DNA of 64,000 bases from Candidatus Xianfuyuplasma coldseepsis (GCF_014023125.1 NZ_CP048914.1:1330698-1394697); one strand, 5' to 3'. Numbered from the stretch's first letter, positions 25,675 to 35,145 are shown. The notes: generated by a model from the sequence alone, not told the origin. Translations and numbers: made by a program.

Positions 25675-27645
25675 ATGTTTGGATGGAAAAAACGAAAGAA
25701 TGTTGTGGAAGAACGAACGCCGGATACCAAACCGTTTGAAATTCCACAAATTCAAGATGAATCGATGACGAAGAAGTATCAGAAAGATCACTTTGTGTCA
25801 CCGATTTTTGGGACGCATGTAAAAGACGAAATCGTCATCCCAAATCCAACCAAACGTACCGGTGATTTGGATTTGCAATTAGATGGATTCCGAACCAAAC
25901 CGAAAATGACAAAAGAAACCATGGAAGAACGATATGGAACGGCATATCCGGAGTTTGATTTGGTGAAAGGAAAGAACTTAAAAGAAGCGATGGAACATCA
26001 AGGTAAGCGTCGTCATCGACTGAACGATCCCATTGTTTCAGAGGTAACTGAACAACCACGGCAAACACCACCGCAACCGAAAACGAGTCTCGGTGATTTC
26101 TTTGATAAAGATACCGTAAAAGAAGCACGGAAGGACATCCAAGAAGAAGTACTCGTTGATGAACCTCAACCTAACATTGAGCCAAAGCCAGAACCGAAAC
26201 GATATCCGAAGAAACCACTTCGTCAACAATATGGTAGTTATAAATTGCCTCATACAGGTCTATTGACAAGACCGGTAAAACAAGCAACCAATACCGATGA
26301 TTGGGTTCAAAATCAAATCGATATTCTTGATCGTACGTTTGAGGAGTTCAGTGTTGGTGCACGCGTGAAAACCTATACCAAAGGTCCTACGGTAACACGC
26401 TATGAAATTGAATTAGAAAGTGGCGTGTACGTCAAAAAAGTTACCGGTATTACCGATAATATAAAAATGGCATTGGCTGCGAAAGAGATTCGAATGGAAG
26501 CCCCAATTCCTGGGAAGAACACCGTCGGTATTGAAGTGCCGAATGAAATCCCGGAAATTGTTCATTTTGTCGATATTGTCAGTCGTGATGAGTTTACGCA
26601 TAGCAAAGATCCATTAACCATTGCCCTTGGACTCGATATTGATGGGAATGGTGTTTATACATCGATTTCAAAAATGCCCCACGGCTTGGTTGCTGGCGCA
26701 ACCGGAAGTGGAAAAAGTGTTTGTATTAATACGATATTAATGAGTTTGCTATTTACGTATTCTCCCGATGATTTAAAATTGATGTTGATTGATCCGAAAA
26801 TGGTCGAACTTAGCGCCTACAATGAGTTGCCACATCTCATTACGCCGGTTATTACCGATAGTAAAATTGCGACGGCTGGATTACGCTGGGCAGTGGAAGA
26901 AATGGAACGTCGTTTTGTGATATTTAAAGAAGAAGGCGTGAAAGACATCACCTCCTATAACAACAAGGCCTTCAATGAGAACTTAGATAAAATGCCATAC
27001 ATCGTTATCATTGTCGACGAACTTGCCGATTTGATGATGATTGCATCCAACAGTGTTGAAGAAGCAATTATGCGGATTACCCAAAAAGCGCGTGCTGCAG
27101 GAATGCATTTAATTATTGCTACCCAACGTCCATCGACGGATGTTGTTAAAGGAACGATTAAATCGAACATTCCTACTCGTATCGCATTTATGGTTAGTAG
27201 CTATATTGATTCCATGACGATTATTGATAGTGCCGGAGCCGATAAATTACTGGGTCGTGGTGATATGTTGTTTGCCGAAAGTGGTAAACCTCAAATCCGG
27301 GTACAGGGTGCCTATATCAGTGATAGTGAAATATATAATGTCAATGAGTTCATCCGTAAGCAACGCCCAAGTGAGTACATGTTTACCCAAGAAACCTTGG
27401 TGAAAAAAGCAACACGTAATGAGAGTATGGATGACTTGTTTGAAGAGGTCGCTCGTTTTGTTGTAGAAAATGAAGAAGCGTCGATCAATAAAATTAGTAA
27501 AGAGTTTCGGATTGGATTCAATCGCGCTCAAAAAATTGTTGAGGAACTATACGCAATTGGAGTCGTATCCGATAACGTTGGAAGTAAGGCGCGCAGTGTC
27601 TTGATTACAATCGATGAACTGGAAAAAATACTGGATGAAAGCTAG
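25675..27645 (+). CDS. Soluble FtsK/SpoIIIE-family DNA translocase
   Basis: This is a double-stranded DNA pump for chromosome segregation. The 656-residue protein has no membrane helices. The N-terminal 200 residues are charged and proline-rich, with a SPIFG motif near residue 39. The alpha/beta motor follows (FEEFSVGARVKTYTKGPTVTRYEI, Walker A ATGSGKS with Lys347, and VIIVDELADLMM). The C-terminal winged-helix gamma domain begins near ASINKISKEFRIGFNRAQKIVEEL. Lack of the four N-terminal helices makes it SftA-like rather than FtsK/SpoIIIE proper. ATG 25675 follows GAGGTGAG. Confidence 0.88.
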   Translation: MFGWKKRKNVVEERTPDTKPFEIPQIQDESMTKKYQKDHFVSPIFGTHVKDEIVIPNPTKRTGDLDLQLDGFRTKPKMTKETMEERYGTAYPEFDLVKGKNLKEAMEHQGKRRHRLNDPIVSEVTEQPRQTPPQPKTSLGDFFDKDTVKEARKDIQEEVLVDEPQPNIEPKPEPKRYPKKPLRQQYGSYKLPHTGLLTRPVKQATNTDDWVQNQIDILDRTFEEFSVGARVKTYTKGPTVTRYEIELESGVYVKKVTGITDNIKMALAAKEIRMEAPIPGKNTVGIEVPNEIPEIVHFVDIVSRDEFTHSKDPLTIALGLDIDGNGVYTSISKMPHGLVAGATGSGKSVCINTILMSLLFTYSPDDLKLMLIDPKMVELSAYNELPHLITPVITDSKIATAGLRWAVEEMERRFVIFKEEGVKDITSYNNKAFNENLDKMPYIVIIVDELADLMMIASNSVEEAIMRITQKARAAGMHLIIATQRPSTDVVKGTIKSNIPTRIAFMVSSYIDSMTIIDSAGADKLLGRGDMLFAESGKPQIRVQGAYISDSEIYNVNEFIRKQRPSEYMFTQETLVKKATRNESMDDLFEEVARFVVENEEASINKISKEFRIGFNRAQKIVEELYAIGVVSDNVGSKARSVLITIDELEKILDES

Positions 27646-27653
27646 GCGATAAC

Positions 27654-28511
27654 ATGCATGATGAAGAGGATATGATTCCTACATTGGATGAAGAAGAATC
27701 AATTGACCAGATTGAAAATTACACATTGCAAACGACGAGCGCACGCTCGTCTTTACTGCGTCGTGCACCGTTTATCATTGGCATGACAGTACTCTATTTT
27801 GTATTGCGTCAATTGGATCACAACTTTGTTTTTAATCCAGTGAATGCGGATATCTTTTTACTCCTCATAATCGTCGCATTTGTTACGTCTATTTTCGCCC
27901 TAAGTCTTGTTGTTCAAACGAAACAAGAAGAACTTCATAAAAAACAGTTGTACCGTTTGTTCAAACGAACAAATGATGTGCTTGATTTCCTCAGCGTGAT
28001 TCCCACATTGATGGTTTTATTCACGTTAGCAAATATGTTTTTTATATCGTTTTCGCCAATTAGTGGGTCCAGTATGGAACCGAATTATCACGACAATGAA
28101 GCCGTTATATTCACGCATTTTAACGTCTCGTATGAACGCTATGATGTGGTGATACTGTATGTCGAAGAATACCAAGATCCCTACTTAATCAAACGGATTA
28201 TCGGACTTCCTGGTGAGACGGTGTTGATTGATAATAATGAGGTCTATATCGATGGTGAATTACTACCACAAACATTTATTGACCAAGATACGGTAAAAAC
28301 GTATTGTTACAACAGTGATGACATTGATACTTGTGAGTTTACAGTGACGGACAATTCGTACTTTGTCCTTGGCGATAATCGTGATGGAAAAGCAGTTGTT
28401 GGTGAAATTAGTGGGTACTCTCGAGATTCTCGTGAGTTTGGTGTGGTTCCCTATGAGGATTTGTTTGGGAAAGTGATTTTATCGTTTAAAGATTACAATC
28501 TCCTCAACTAG
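27654..28511 (+). CDS. lepB: Signal peptidase I with an extended N-terminal membrane domain
   Basis: The enzyme removes signal peptides from exported proteins. The S26 catalytic dyad is clear: Ser140 in SGSSMEPN and Lys180 in YLIKRIIGLPGE, with LGDNR box E near residue 241. At 285 residues it is longer than most Gram-positive enzymes. The extra N-terminal part is an acidic leader (DEEDMIPTLDEEESIDQ) and two more hydrophobic segments, about residues 42-58 and 67-85, before the usual anchor at about 115-134. It lies between the ftsK-like gene and rbgA in a closely spaced run. Confidence 0.9.
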   Translation: MHDEEDMIPTLDEEESIDQIENYTLQTTSARSSLLRRAPFIIGMTVLYFVLRQLDHNFVFNPVNADIFLLLIIVAFVTSIFALSLVVQTKQEELHKKQLYRLFKRTNDVLDFLSVIPTLMVLFTLANMFFISFSPISGSSMEPNYHDNEAVIFTHFNVSYERYDVVILYVEEYQDPYLIKRIIGLPGETVLIDNNEVYIDGELLPQTFIDQDTVKTYCYNSDDIDTCEFTVTDNSYFVLGDNRDGKAVVGEISGYSRDSREFGVVPYEDLFGKVILSFKDYNLLN

Positions 28512-28521
28512 GAGTGATGAT

Positions 28522-29385
28522 ATGAAACAAATACAATGGTATCCCGGCCATATGGCAAAAACAAAACGGGAAATCAAGGAAAAAGTAAAATTGGTGGATG
28601 TTGTGCTCGAGTTAGTTGATGCACGAATCCCTTTTTCGTCGCAGAATCCAAGCGTTGGTGACATGATTGGTTCAACACCACGAGTAATCCTCTTTAACAA
28701 GGCGGATTTAGCGGATACTGCAGAACTGCAAAAGTGGATAGAAATGTATCAGGATCAAGGGATTCCTTCCCTCAGGATTGATGCTGCGAAGAATCGCGGA
28801 GTTCATCAAATCCTACCGCTTATAAAATCCTTGCTACAAGATGTGATTGAAAAAGAGAAACAACGAGGACGTAAAGAACGACCACTGCGAACGATGATAT
28901 TGGGTATTCCCAATGTAGGTAAATCGACATTGATTAATACCCTTGCTGGTAAGAAAAAACTGGTTGTTAGTGATCGGCCTGGTGTCACGAGACAAACACA
29001 ATATATACGTGTTGGTACGGATTTTGAATTATTGGATACACCGGGAATACTATGGCCCAAATTTGATGACGAAGAGATCGCCGTTAAACTGGCTTTAACC
29101 GGTGCGATCAAGGATCAAATCTTACCCAAGGATGATGTGACTATTGCCGGATTTAGGTATCTGAATCGCTACTACAAAGGTCGGTTGGAAGAACGGTACG
29201 ATGTGGATGTCGATATCGATAATATCGTCCAGTTATTTGATGATATCGGTCTGAAACGAGGGTGTTTGTTACCAGGTCGTGAGATTGATTATGATCGAGT
29301 CTGTGACATTGTTTTACATGACCTTCGTCATGGACGCTTGGGTAAAATTACGTTGGACCGGGTGGAAGAACTTGTATCAGTATGA
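28522..29385 (+). CDS. rbgA: Ribosome biogenesis GTPase RbgA
   Basis: RbgA (YlqF) acts late in 50S subunit assembly. It is a circularly permuted GTPase: G4 (FNKADLAD, residue 54 on) precedes G1 (GIPNVGKSTLIN, about 131-142) and G3 (DTPGILWP). The N-terminus QWYPGHMAKTKREI is diagnostic. A C-terminal helical domain follows. The 287-residue length is normal. Its 3' end runs into the rnhB start, the same pairing seen in Bacillus (ylqF-rnhB). Confidence 0.96.
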   Translation: MKQIQWYPGHMAKTKREIKEKVKLVDVVLELVDARIPFSSQNPSVGDMIGSTPRVILFNKADLADTAELQKWIEMYQDQGIPSLRIDAAKNRGVHQILPLIKSLLQDVIEKEKQRGRKERPLRTMILGIPNVGKSTLINTLAGKKKLVVSDRPGVTRQTQYIRVGTDFELLDTPGILWPKFDDEEIAVKLALTGAIKDQILPKDDVTIAGFRYLNRYYKGRLEERYDVDVDIDNIVQLFDDIGLKRGCLLPGREIDYDRVCDIVLHDLRHGRLGKITLDRVEELVSV

Positions 29386-29992
29386 AACCGTGTATCTCGA
29401 CCAAGGATATCAGTTCATTGCCGGATGTGATGAAGTTGGACGGGGACCACTTGCTGGACCGGTGGTAGCTGCCGCAGTGATCTTAAATCCTCGGGATCAT
29501 ATTGAGGGACTAAATGATTCGAAAAAATTATCAGAAGCGAAACGAAATGCATTAGCTCTTGCAATAAAATCACGGGCATTGTCATACGCTGTTGCGTATG
29601 TAACACCAGAGGAAATTGACGAAATCAACATCTATCAAGCCTCCCGGAAAGCGATGTTGATGGCACTGGATACCTTATCGATTGCCCCAGATGTTGTCCT
29701 GTCCGATGCGATGCCGTTACCTTCATTATCCATCCGTGTTGAATCGATCATCAAAGGGGATAGTAAAAGTGCCACCATTGCTGCCGCAAGTATTTTGGCT
29801 AAAGTTGAACGCGATCAATACATGGTAGACATGAGTAATGTATATCCCAATTACGGATTCGAGCGACATAAAGGATATCCAACCAAGCAACATCTCAAAG
29901 CGTTAACAACATACGGAGTTACGCCGATTCATCGGAAAACCTATAAACCGGTTCGAGATATTTTAGAACAACAAATGCAATTGAATTTATAA
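29372..29992 (+). CDS. rnhB: Ribonuclease HII
   Basis: RNase HII removes ribonucleotides and RNA primers from DNA. Its catalytic start is GCDEVGRGPLAGPVV, with Asp20 and Glu21 and further acidic residues at LSDAM. I propose the TTG at 29372, inside the last codons of rbgA, because GGTGG lies just before it and the resulting 206 residues match the short RNase HII class. An upstream in-frame ATG at 29279 would add residues that do not look like the family; GTG 29390 is another option. The gene ends at a bidirectional terminator. Confidence 0.93.
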   Translation: MYQYETVYLDQGYQFIAGCDEVGRGPLAGPVVAAAVILNPRDHIEGLNDSKKLSEAKRNALALAIKSRALSYAVAYVTPEEIDEINIYQASRKAMLMALDTLSIAPDVVLSDAMPLPSLSIRVESIIKGDSKSATIAAASILAKVERDQYMVDMSNVYPNYGFERHKGYPTKQHLKALTTYGVTPIHRKTYKPVRDILEQQMQLNL

Positions 29993-30022
29993 AAAAAATA
30001 CTACAATTTTTGTAGTATTTTT
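29993..30022. terminator. Bidirectional terminator between rnhB and the Tudor-like gene
   Basis: AAAAATACTACAA pairs with TTGTAGTATTTTT; convergent genes on both sides. Confidence 0.85.
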
Positions 30023-30409
30023 TTAATCTTCATTGTCATCGGTTTCCGGTTCGTTGTCATCCACTTGATCGGTTTCTGGTTCCTCGTATAAGTGACGAGT
30101 ACGATAGCCGCCTTCTTGTTGATCTATTTTTTTCACCAAGGGGTGATTGCGGTATTTATCCAAATCAACTTTTTTGTGAACGCGAGAAGGAGTAGCTTTT
30201 TTGGCTACTTTCACATTAACGGTTTCAAAATCATTGATATTATTAAAGAATTGCGTGGAAAAAACGAATTTTTTGGTTTCGTTTGTATCCACGATTTTAC
30301 CAATGAATTTACCTTCATCCGGTTGTACAACTTCAAGGACCTCACAAAGACCGAATTTCTTGTGTTCAATGGTCTTTCCCAACAGGTCATATAAACCCCG
30401 TTTTATCAT
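30023..30409 (-). CDS. Small protein with Tudor/CarD-like N-terminus and acidic tail
   Basis: The 128-residue protein is not a named family I can assign with confidence. Residues 8-50 (GKTIEHKKFGLCEVLEV... GKIVDTNETKKFVF) look like the small SH3/Tudor-like beta barrel seen at the UvrD/PcrA C-terminus and in CarD-type RNA polymerase binders. A basic middle (KVAKKATPSRVHKKVDLDKYR) is followed by a disordered acidic tail with a repeated EPETD...DDNE unit. It has a canonical promoter of its own and a GAAGGAG ribosome binding site. A nucleic acid or polymerase partner is inference. Confidence 0.6.
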   Translation of the reverse strand: MIKRGLYDLLGKTIEHKKFGLCEVLEVVQPDEGKFIGKIVDTNETKKFVFSTQFFNNINDFETVNVKVAKKATPSRVHKKVDLDKYRNHPLVKKIDQQEGGYRTRHLYEEPETDQVDDNEPETDDNED

Positions 30410-30442
30410 AACGTTTCTCCTTCAACTATTCTTGATAGCAAA

Positions 30443-30471
30443 ATTGTATTCATAAATGATTAATTTGTCAA
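30443..30471 (-). promoter_or_regulatory. Canonical promoter of the Tudor-like gene
   Basis: Minus strand TTGACA, a 17-base spacer and TACAAT. Confidence 0.75.
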
Positions 30472-30480
30472 TTATTTTGT

Positions 30481-30511
30481 AAAAAAAAACGACACTTAGC
30501 TGGTGTCGTTT
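30481..30511 (-). terminator. Terminator of the ABC exporter gene
   Basis: AAACGACAC pairs with GTGTCGTTT; on the minus strand it is followed by nine Ts. Confidence 0.8.
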
Positions 30512-32228
30512 AGATTTCAATCGATGCGCGATATAGTTGCGCATAGTAGCCATTATTGGCAATCAGCTCTTTATGGGTACCGCGTTCCTTGACACCGTCT
30601 TCGGTCAAGACGAGGATTTCATCGGCATTGGAAATGGTGGATAATCGGTGGGCAATCACCAATGTCGTGCGTCCGACTGAGAGATTGTCAAGCGCTCGTT
30701 GAATCATTTTTTCAGTGATATTATCCAAGCTACTTGTTGCTTCATCGAGAATAAGAATCGGTGGGTTCTTGAGAAATACACGGGCAATACTGACGCGTTG
30801 TTTTTGACCACCAGATAATTTGACACCGCGTTCGCCGACCAAGGTTTTATAGCCGTCATCAAGGGTCATGATGAAGTCATGGATGTTTGCTTTTTTGGCG
30901 GCTTCGATGACGTCGTCATAGGTGGCTGTTGGATTTCCATATAGGATGTTGTCTTGGATAGATCCGTAGAAAATGTAGACATCTTGTTGTACGTGACCGA
31001 TATGTGAACGCAATGAGTATATGTCATAGTCTTTGACGTTGTGTCCGTCGACGAAAATTTCACCTTCGTTGACGTCATAAAAGCGTGGGATTAATTTTGA
31101 TATGGTGCTTTTCCCGACGCCAGTTTCCCCAACGAGGGCGACTTTTTTACCGGGTTGAATCGTGACGTTAAAATTGTGCAAGACATCACTTCGTGAACTT
31201 TCGTATTGGAAGGTTACATTGCGAAACTCGATGGTTCCTTCTGGTTGATCGAGATAGAGTGGGTTTTTGGGAGATGTAATTTTTGGTTGGATGTTTAAGA
31301 TGTGATAGAATTTCTCGTATCCACTCCAGCCTTTTTGAACTTGCTCGATGGTGGAAATTAAGGTTCGTATTGGTTGAATTAAGAATGTTAAGTAGAAGAA
31401 GAACCGGGTGTAGTCACCCAAGGTGATTTCACCTTGACTTACGAGGATTCCTCCATAGACCAATACCACGACATAGAGAAGATCAATAATGACGTTTGTT
31501 CCACTACTGAAGATACCCATTTGCTTATAGAATTCACCGAAAGATTCCTGATATAAGTGCGTTACACGTTGGAATTTTTTGATTTCGAAGTCTTCGTTTG
31601 TGAAGGCTTTGGTTAAACGAATGCCACCAATGGAATTCTCGACTTCACTATTGATTTCTTCATGGGTAGCCCGTGTCTTACGGGAAGCGTTCATCATTTT
31701 GTCACGGCGGTAGGCGCTGAACAAAATTAATAACAGCAATAATACAAAAATAACAATCGTGAAGAACACGTGGATTTTGAATAAAATAATAAAACTACCA
31801 ATCAACATAATGGTAGATACAATGACGTTTTCCGGTGTATGGTGGGCCATTTCCGAGATATCGCGTAAATGACCGACGATATGGGTCATAATGCTTCCGG
31901 TTTTGTGATCGTCGAAATAGTCGGAATCTAAGGTTTGAATCTTTTCAAACAAATCGATGCGCATGTCTCGTTCAATTCGGGTACCCATGACATGACCGTA
32001 ATAATTGACGAAATAGTTACAACCCATGCGAATGATGTATAAAATCGCAAGAATGATACCGTAGAGATACATGGTGGAGATGTCCTTGTTGACGATGAAA
32101 TCATCGACAAAGCGGCCTAAAACATCGGGGAAAAACAAGTTGATTCCACTCATTGCCAATGCGGCAATGGTATCGCCAACGAATAGAAACATATGATTGC
32201 GATAATAGCCTGCGAATGTTTTAAACAT
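30510..32228 (-). CDS. ABC transporter half-exporter (MsbA/MdlB type)
   Basis: The 572-residue protein fuses six membrane helices (residues 1-310) with an ATP-binding domain. Visible motifs are Walker A GETGVGKST, Q-loop HVQQDVYIF, signature LSGGQKQR, Walker B ILILDEATSSLD and the H-loop AHRLST. It would act as a homo- or heterodimer exporting lipids, drugs or peptides; the substrate is unknown. ATG 32228 follows GGAGGTGAT; longer versions starting upstream would be translated through the promoter. It is a single-gene unit with its own terminator. Confidence 0.9.
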   Translation of the reverse strand: MFKTFAGYYRNHMFLFVGDTIAALAMSGINLFFPDVLGRFVDDFIVNKDISTMYLYGIILAILYIIRMGCNYFVNYYGHVMGTRIERDMRIDLFEKIQTLDSDYFDDHKTGSIMTHIVGHLRDISEMAHHTPENVIVSTIMLIGSFIILFKIHVFFTIVIFVLLLLLILFSAYRRDKMMNASRKTRATHEEINSEVENSIGGIRLTKAFTNEDFEIKKFQRVTHLYQESFGEFYKQMGIFSSGTNVIIDLLYVVVLVYGGILVSQGEITLGDYTRFFFYLTFLIQPIRTLISTIEQVQKGWSGYEKFYHILNIQPKITSPKNPLYLDQPEGTIEFRNVTFQYESSRSDVLHNFNVTIQPGKKVALVGETGVGKSTISKLIPRFYDVNEGEIFVDGHNVKDYDIYSLRSHIGHVQQDVYIFYGSIQDNILYGNPTATYDDVIEAAKKANIHDFIMTLDDGYKTLVGERGVKLSGGQKQRVSIARVFLKNPPILILDEATSSLDNITEKMIQRALDNLSVGRTTLVIAHRLSTISNADEILVLTEDGVKERGTHKELIANNGYYAQLYRASIEI

Positions 32229-32247
32229 CGTATCACCTCCATGCAGA

Positions 32248-32256
32248 ATTATACCA
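32248..32256 (-). promoter_or_regulatory. Extended -10 promoter of the ABC exporter
   Basis: Minus strand TGGTATAAT, 20 bases before the start codon; no clear -35. Confidence 0.5.
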
Positions 32257-32377
32257 TATGTAGAGCAATAAGAGAGAAAAATTATGACAAAAGTTGTCGT
32301 TGTTATTACGTCAAAAAGGGGAATTGGTTTAAATAATAAATTATATATAATATTTATCATATTTATTTAATTATAGG

Positions 32378-32405
32378 TTGTTTTCTTGCAAAGTTTTGTT
32401 ATAAT
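32378..32405 (+). promoter_or_regulatory. Promoter of rpiB-upp and possibly the atp operon
   Basis: TTGTTT, a 16-base spacer and TATAAT with TGT extension, 41 bases before rpiB. No terminator is seen between upp and the atp genes. Confidence 0.6.
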
Positions 32406-32446
32406 TGTTATAGCAAAGAGTCATAATTTAAGTGGGAAGTGATGAG

Positions 32447-32881
32447 ATGAAAATAGCAGTTGGTGCGGATCATGGAGGATTTGCTCTCAAAGAGGAAATT
32501 AAAGCATTTTTAATCAATGAAGGTCATGACGTTACCGACATGGGCACCCATTCATTTACTAGTACCGATTATAACGACCACGCGATTAAAGTAGCCGAAG
32601 GGGTTCGGGATCATACCTTTGAACGTGGTATTTTAGTATGTGGTACCGGTGTTGGTATGAGTATTATGGCGAACAAAGTACAAGGCGTTCGTGCCGCACT
32701 TGTTCATGATGTATTCACCGCTAAGGCGACGAGACTGCATAACGATTCGAATGTATTAACCATGGGTGGTCGAGTGGTAGGACCAGGACTGGCACTAGAG
32801 ATTGTAAAGGTATGGGTTGATACAGCGTTTTCACATGAAGAACGACACGAACGACGTGTTCAAAAAATAGATCAATACTAG
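32447..32881 (+). CDS. rpiB: Ribose 5-phosphate isomerase B
   Basis: RpiB interconverts ribose 5-phosphate and ribulose 5-phosphate. The 144-residue protein begins MKIAVGADHGGFALKEEI and carries the family motif GILVCGTGVGMSIMANKVQGVRAAL, including the active-site Cys of VCGTG. ATG 32447 follows GGAAGTGATG. It lies before upp, as in Bacillus, so pentose phosphate supply and uracil salvage (via PRPP) are co-transcribed just upstream of the ATP synthase. Confidence 0.95.
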   Translation: MKIAVGADHGGFALKEEIKAFLINEGHDVTDMGTHSFTSTDYNDHAIKVAEGVRDHTFERGILVCGTGVGMSIMANKVQGVRAALVHDVFTAKATRLHNDSNVLTMGGRVVGPGLALEIVKVWVDTAFSHEERHERRVQKIDQY

Positions 32882-32890
32882 GAGGACCCT

Positions 32891-33517
32891 ATGGCAAAAG
32901 TAACCATTCTAAATCATCCGTTGATTGATCACAAGATGACAATCATTCGGGACAAAAACACCAATACCAAAAGTTTCCGGGAAAACGTAAATGAAATTGG
33001 AGGGTTGATCACTTATGAAATTACCCGTGATTTACCAACCAAAGAAGTGGAAGTGGAAACCCCGATTACAAAAACGATAACCCGTCAGTTGGCAAAAGAT
33101 GTTATCATCGTTCCGATTTTACGTGCTGGACTAGGTATGGTCGATGGAATCCAAATGATTATTCCCACCGCCAAAGTGGGGCATGTGGGAATGTATCGCG
33201 ATGAAGAGACATTGGAACCGCATGAATATTATGCGAAGTTTCCCAATGAAATCGTGGATGGGACGGTCTTGGTTGTCGATCCGATGTTAGCGACTGGGGG
33301 TAGTGCGAGTGCTGCGATAACAGCAGTGAAAAAACGTGGTGCCAAAGACATTCGTTATGTTGGTTTAGTCGGATGTCCCGAAGGTGTGGAACGATTGAAT
33401 GCCGATCATCCGGATGTGGATATTTATTTAGCTGCGATGGATGAGAAGTTAAATGACGTTGGTTATATAGTGCCAGGGTTAGGAGATTGTGGCGATCGTT
33501 TATTTGGAACCAAATAA
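32891..33517 (+). CDS. upp: Uracil phosphoribosyltransferase
   Basis: Upp salvages uracil to UMP with PRPP. The 208-residue protein has the PRPP loop [15 protein letters not shown] and the uracil-binding C-terminal [11 protein letters not shown]. The start follows AGGAGG. Its stop overlaps the ATG of the AtpZ-like gene, so the transcript continues into the ATP synthase genes. Confidence 0.97.
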   Translation: MAKVTILNHPLIDHKMTIIRDKNTNTKSFRENVNEIGGLITYEITRDLPTKEVEVETPITKTITRQLAKDVIIVPILRAGLGMVDGIQMIIPTAKVGHVGMYRDEETLEPHEYYAKFPNEIVDGTVLVVDPMLATGGSASAAITAVKKRGAKDIRYVGLVGCPEGVERLNADHPDVDIYLAAMDEKLNDVGYIVPGLGDCGDRLFGTK

Positions 33518-33750
33518 TGGACGAACACAATAATAATAAGCAATGGAATGTACTGGCGCTTGTCAGTGGATTTGTCTTTGAAACATTAGTGATCATTGGT
33601 CTTGGGTATCTCGTTGGATATTATTTGGATCTATGGCTCAATACAGGATTTGTGTTTACGGTAGTATTGATGATTGTTGCAGTGTTTTACTCGATTTATC
33701 ATTTGATTACTGTCGTAAACAAACAAGGTGATGAGGATGAACGACAATAG
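33517..33750 (+). CDS. AtpZ/AtpI-like small membrane protein
   Basis: A 77-residue protein with two membrane helices (about residues 11-34 and 42-62): ALVSGFVFETLVIIGLGYLVGYYLDLWL and FVFTVVLMIVAVFYSIYHLI. This is the AtpZ pattern (two-helix hairpin encoded ahead of atpI/atpB), thought to help assemble the c ring or to act in ion transport. The start codon overlaps the upp stop and its end overlaps the next gene. Confidence 0.75.
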   Translation: MDEHNNNKQWNVLALVSGFVFETLVIIGLGYLVGYYLDLWLNTGFVFTVVLMIVAVFYSIYHLITVVNKQGDEDERQ

Positions 33751-34111
33751 TAATGCATTCATCAAAGCCTTTCCAATTACGTGGGTCGTAACTGGAGTTG
33801 TAGCGGTTTTGTTGTATTTTGTGGTCTCTGATATGTGGGCGTATTCCTTTGTCCTTGGAAGCGCGACATCGTTAATGATGATGAGTATGATGTATAAGAC
33901 GACCAAAAAGATTTTAGATGAGCAAGCGAAGGATGCTTCAAAGCGGGTGGTTCGCAATTATATCTTTCGCTACCTTTTTTATGCCATTATTCTCGTTGCT
34001 GTTGGATTATCCGATACCTTGATTATCGTGGCAACGGCGATTGGATTGTTGACGTTTAAAGTGAGTATATATATCGCATTATTCTTAGAGAAACGAGGTG
34101 GGACAGAGTGA
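33737..34111 (+). CDS. atpI: ATP synthase subunit I
   Basis: The 124-residue protein has four membrane helices and sits directly before atpB. AtpI proteins assist assembly of the c ring. ATG 33737 lies behind GGTGATGAGG; it overlaps the preceding gene. Its TGA overlaps the GTG start of atpB. Sequence conservation in this family is low, so the call rests on position and topology. Confidence 0.7.
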   Translation: MNDNSNAFIKAFPITWVVTGVVAVLLYFVVSDMWAYSFVLGSATSLMMMSMMYKTTKKILDEQAKDASKRVVRNYIFRYLFYAIILVAVGLSDTLIIVATAIGLLTFKVSIYIALFLEKRGGTE

Positions 34112-34812
34112 TTGATTTTTATGTAAATTTAGCACCTGGAGTGAAATCTTCATTGATCATAACAACGGTACTGATCATTGCTTTGTCTTTGATTGGTTTA
34201 CGGGTTAAAAAATTACAGGCAACAGATGTTCCCCATGGGATTACGTTGATTGCCGTCATGTTTGTTGAAATGGTAAATGACATGGTTAAAAATGTGTTTC
34301 ATAAGAACTGGAAACCGTATGCTCCATTAACGATGACGATTCTCATATTCTTGTTGTTTGCCAATACCGTTAGTTTATTTGGACTGACTGCCCCTTTGTC
34401 GAATATTATGGTGGCCTTGTCGTTTAGTGTCTTTGCGTTTGGTAGTATTCAGCTGGTTGGATATACGGTAACCAATCCCTTTAAACGAGCAAAGAGTATG
34501 CTCAATCCATTAAATTTGATTGGTGAGATATCAACCCCACTGGCGATGGGACTTCGTTTGTTTGGGAACCTACTCAGTGGTAGTATTATCGGATTAATTA
34601 TCTTCCGCGGTAGTTATGAACTGGCGATGTTTATCTTTGATGCGATTGATATTTTAATTTTGAACGGAATTGGATTTGCCATATTCCAAACGATTGGTTT
34701 GGGTGTTGGAGCCTTCATTCACGCTGTGTTTGATGTGTTCTTTGGAGCGATTCAAGCCTATGTGTATTTCATGCTATTCACCATCTTTATGAGTTTAGCA
34801 GTAGAGGAGTAA
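34108..34812 (+). CDS. atpB: ATP synthase Fo subunit a
   Basis: Subunit a forms the two half-channels for the coupling ion next to the c ring. The 234-residue membrane protein has the essential arginine in ISTPLAMGLRLFGNLLSG (helix about 133-155) and the C-terminal helix GAIQAYVYFMLFTIFMSLAVEE. The start is a GTG overlapping the atpI stop, behind GAGGTG. Coupling ion is discussed under the c subunit. Confidence 0.95.
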   Translation: MIDFYVNLAPGVKSSLIITTVLIIALSLIGLRVKKLQATDVPHGITLIAVMFVEMVNDMVKNVFHKNWKPYAPLTMTILIFLLFANTVSLFGLTAPLSNIMVALSFSVFAFGSIQLVGYTVTNPFKRAKSMLNPLNLIGEISTPLAMGLRLFGNLLSGSIIGLIIFRGSYELAMFIFDAIDILILNGIGFAIFQTIGLGVGAFIHAVFDVFFGAIQAYVYFMLFTIFMSLAVEE

Positions 34813-34869
34813 TGGTCTGCGCAAGCAGTTCATATATAACAGAGTACATTAATTAAGGAGGAACTATAA

Positions 34870-35118
<249 letters not shown>

Positions 35119-35145
35119 TACTACGAATTAAAGGAGGCTGGCATC

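Noticed and set aside
29279-29371. N-terminal extension of RNase HII from ATG 29279
   Set aside because: It would lie wholly inside rbgA in another frame and lacks family similarity; TTG 29372 has a ribosome binding site and gives a normal short RNase HII.
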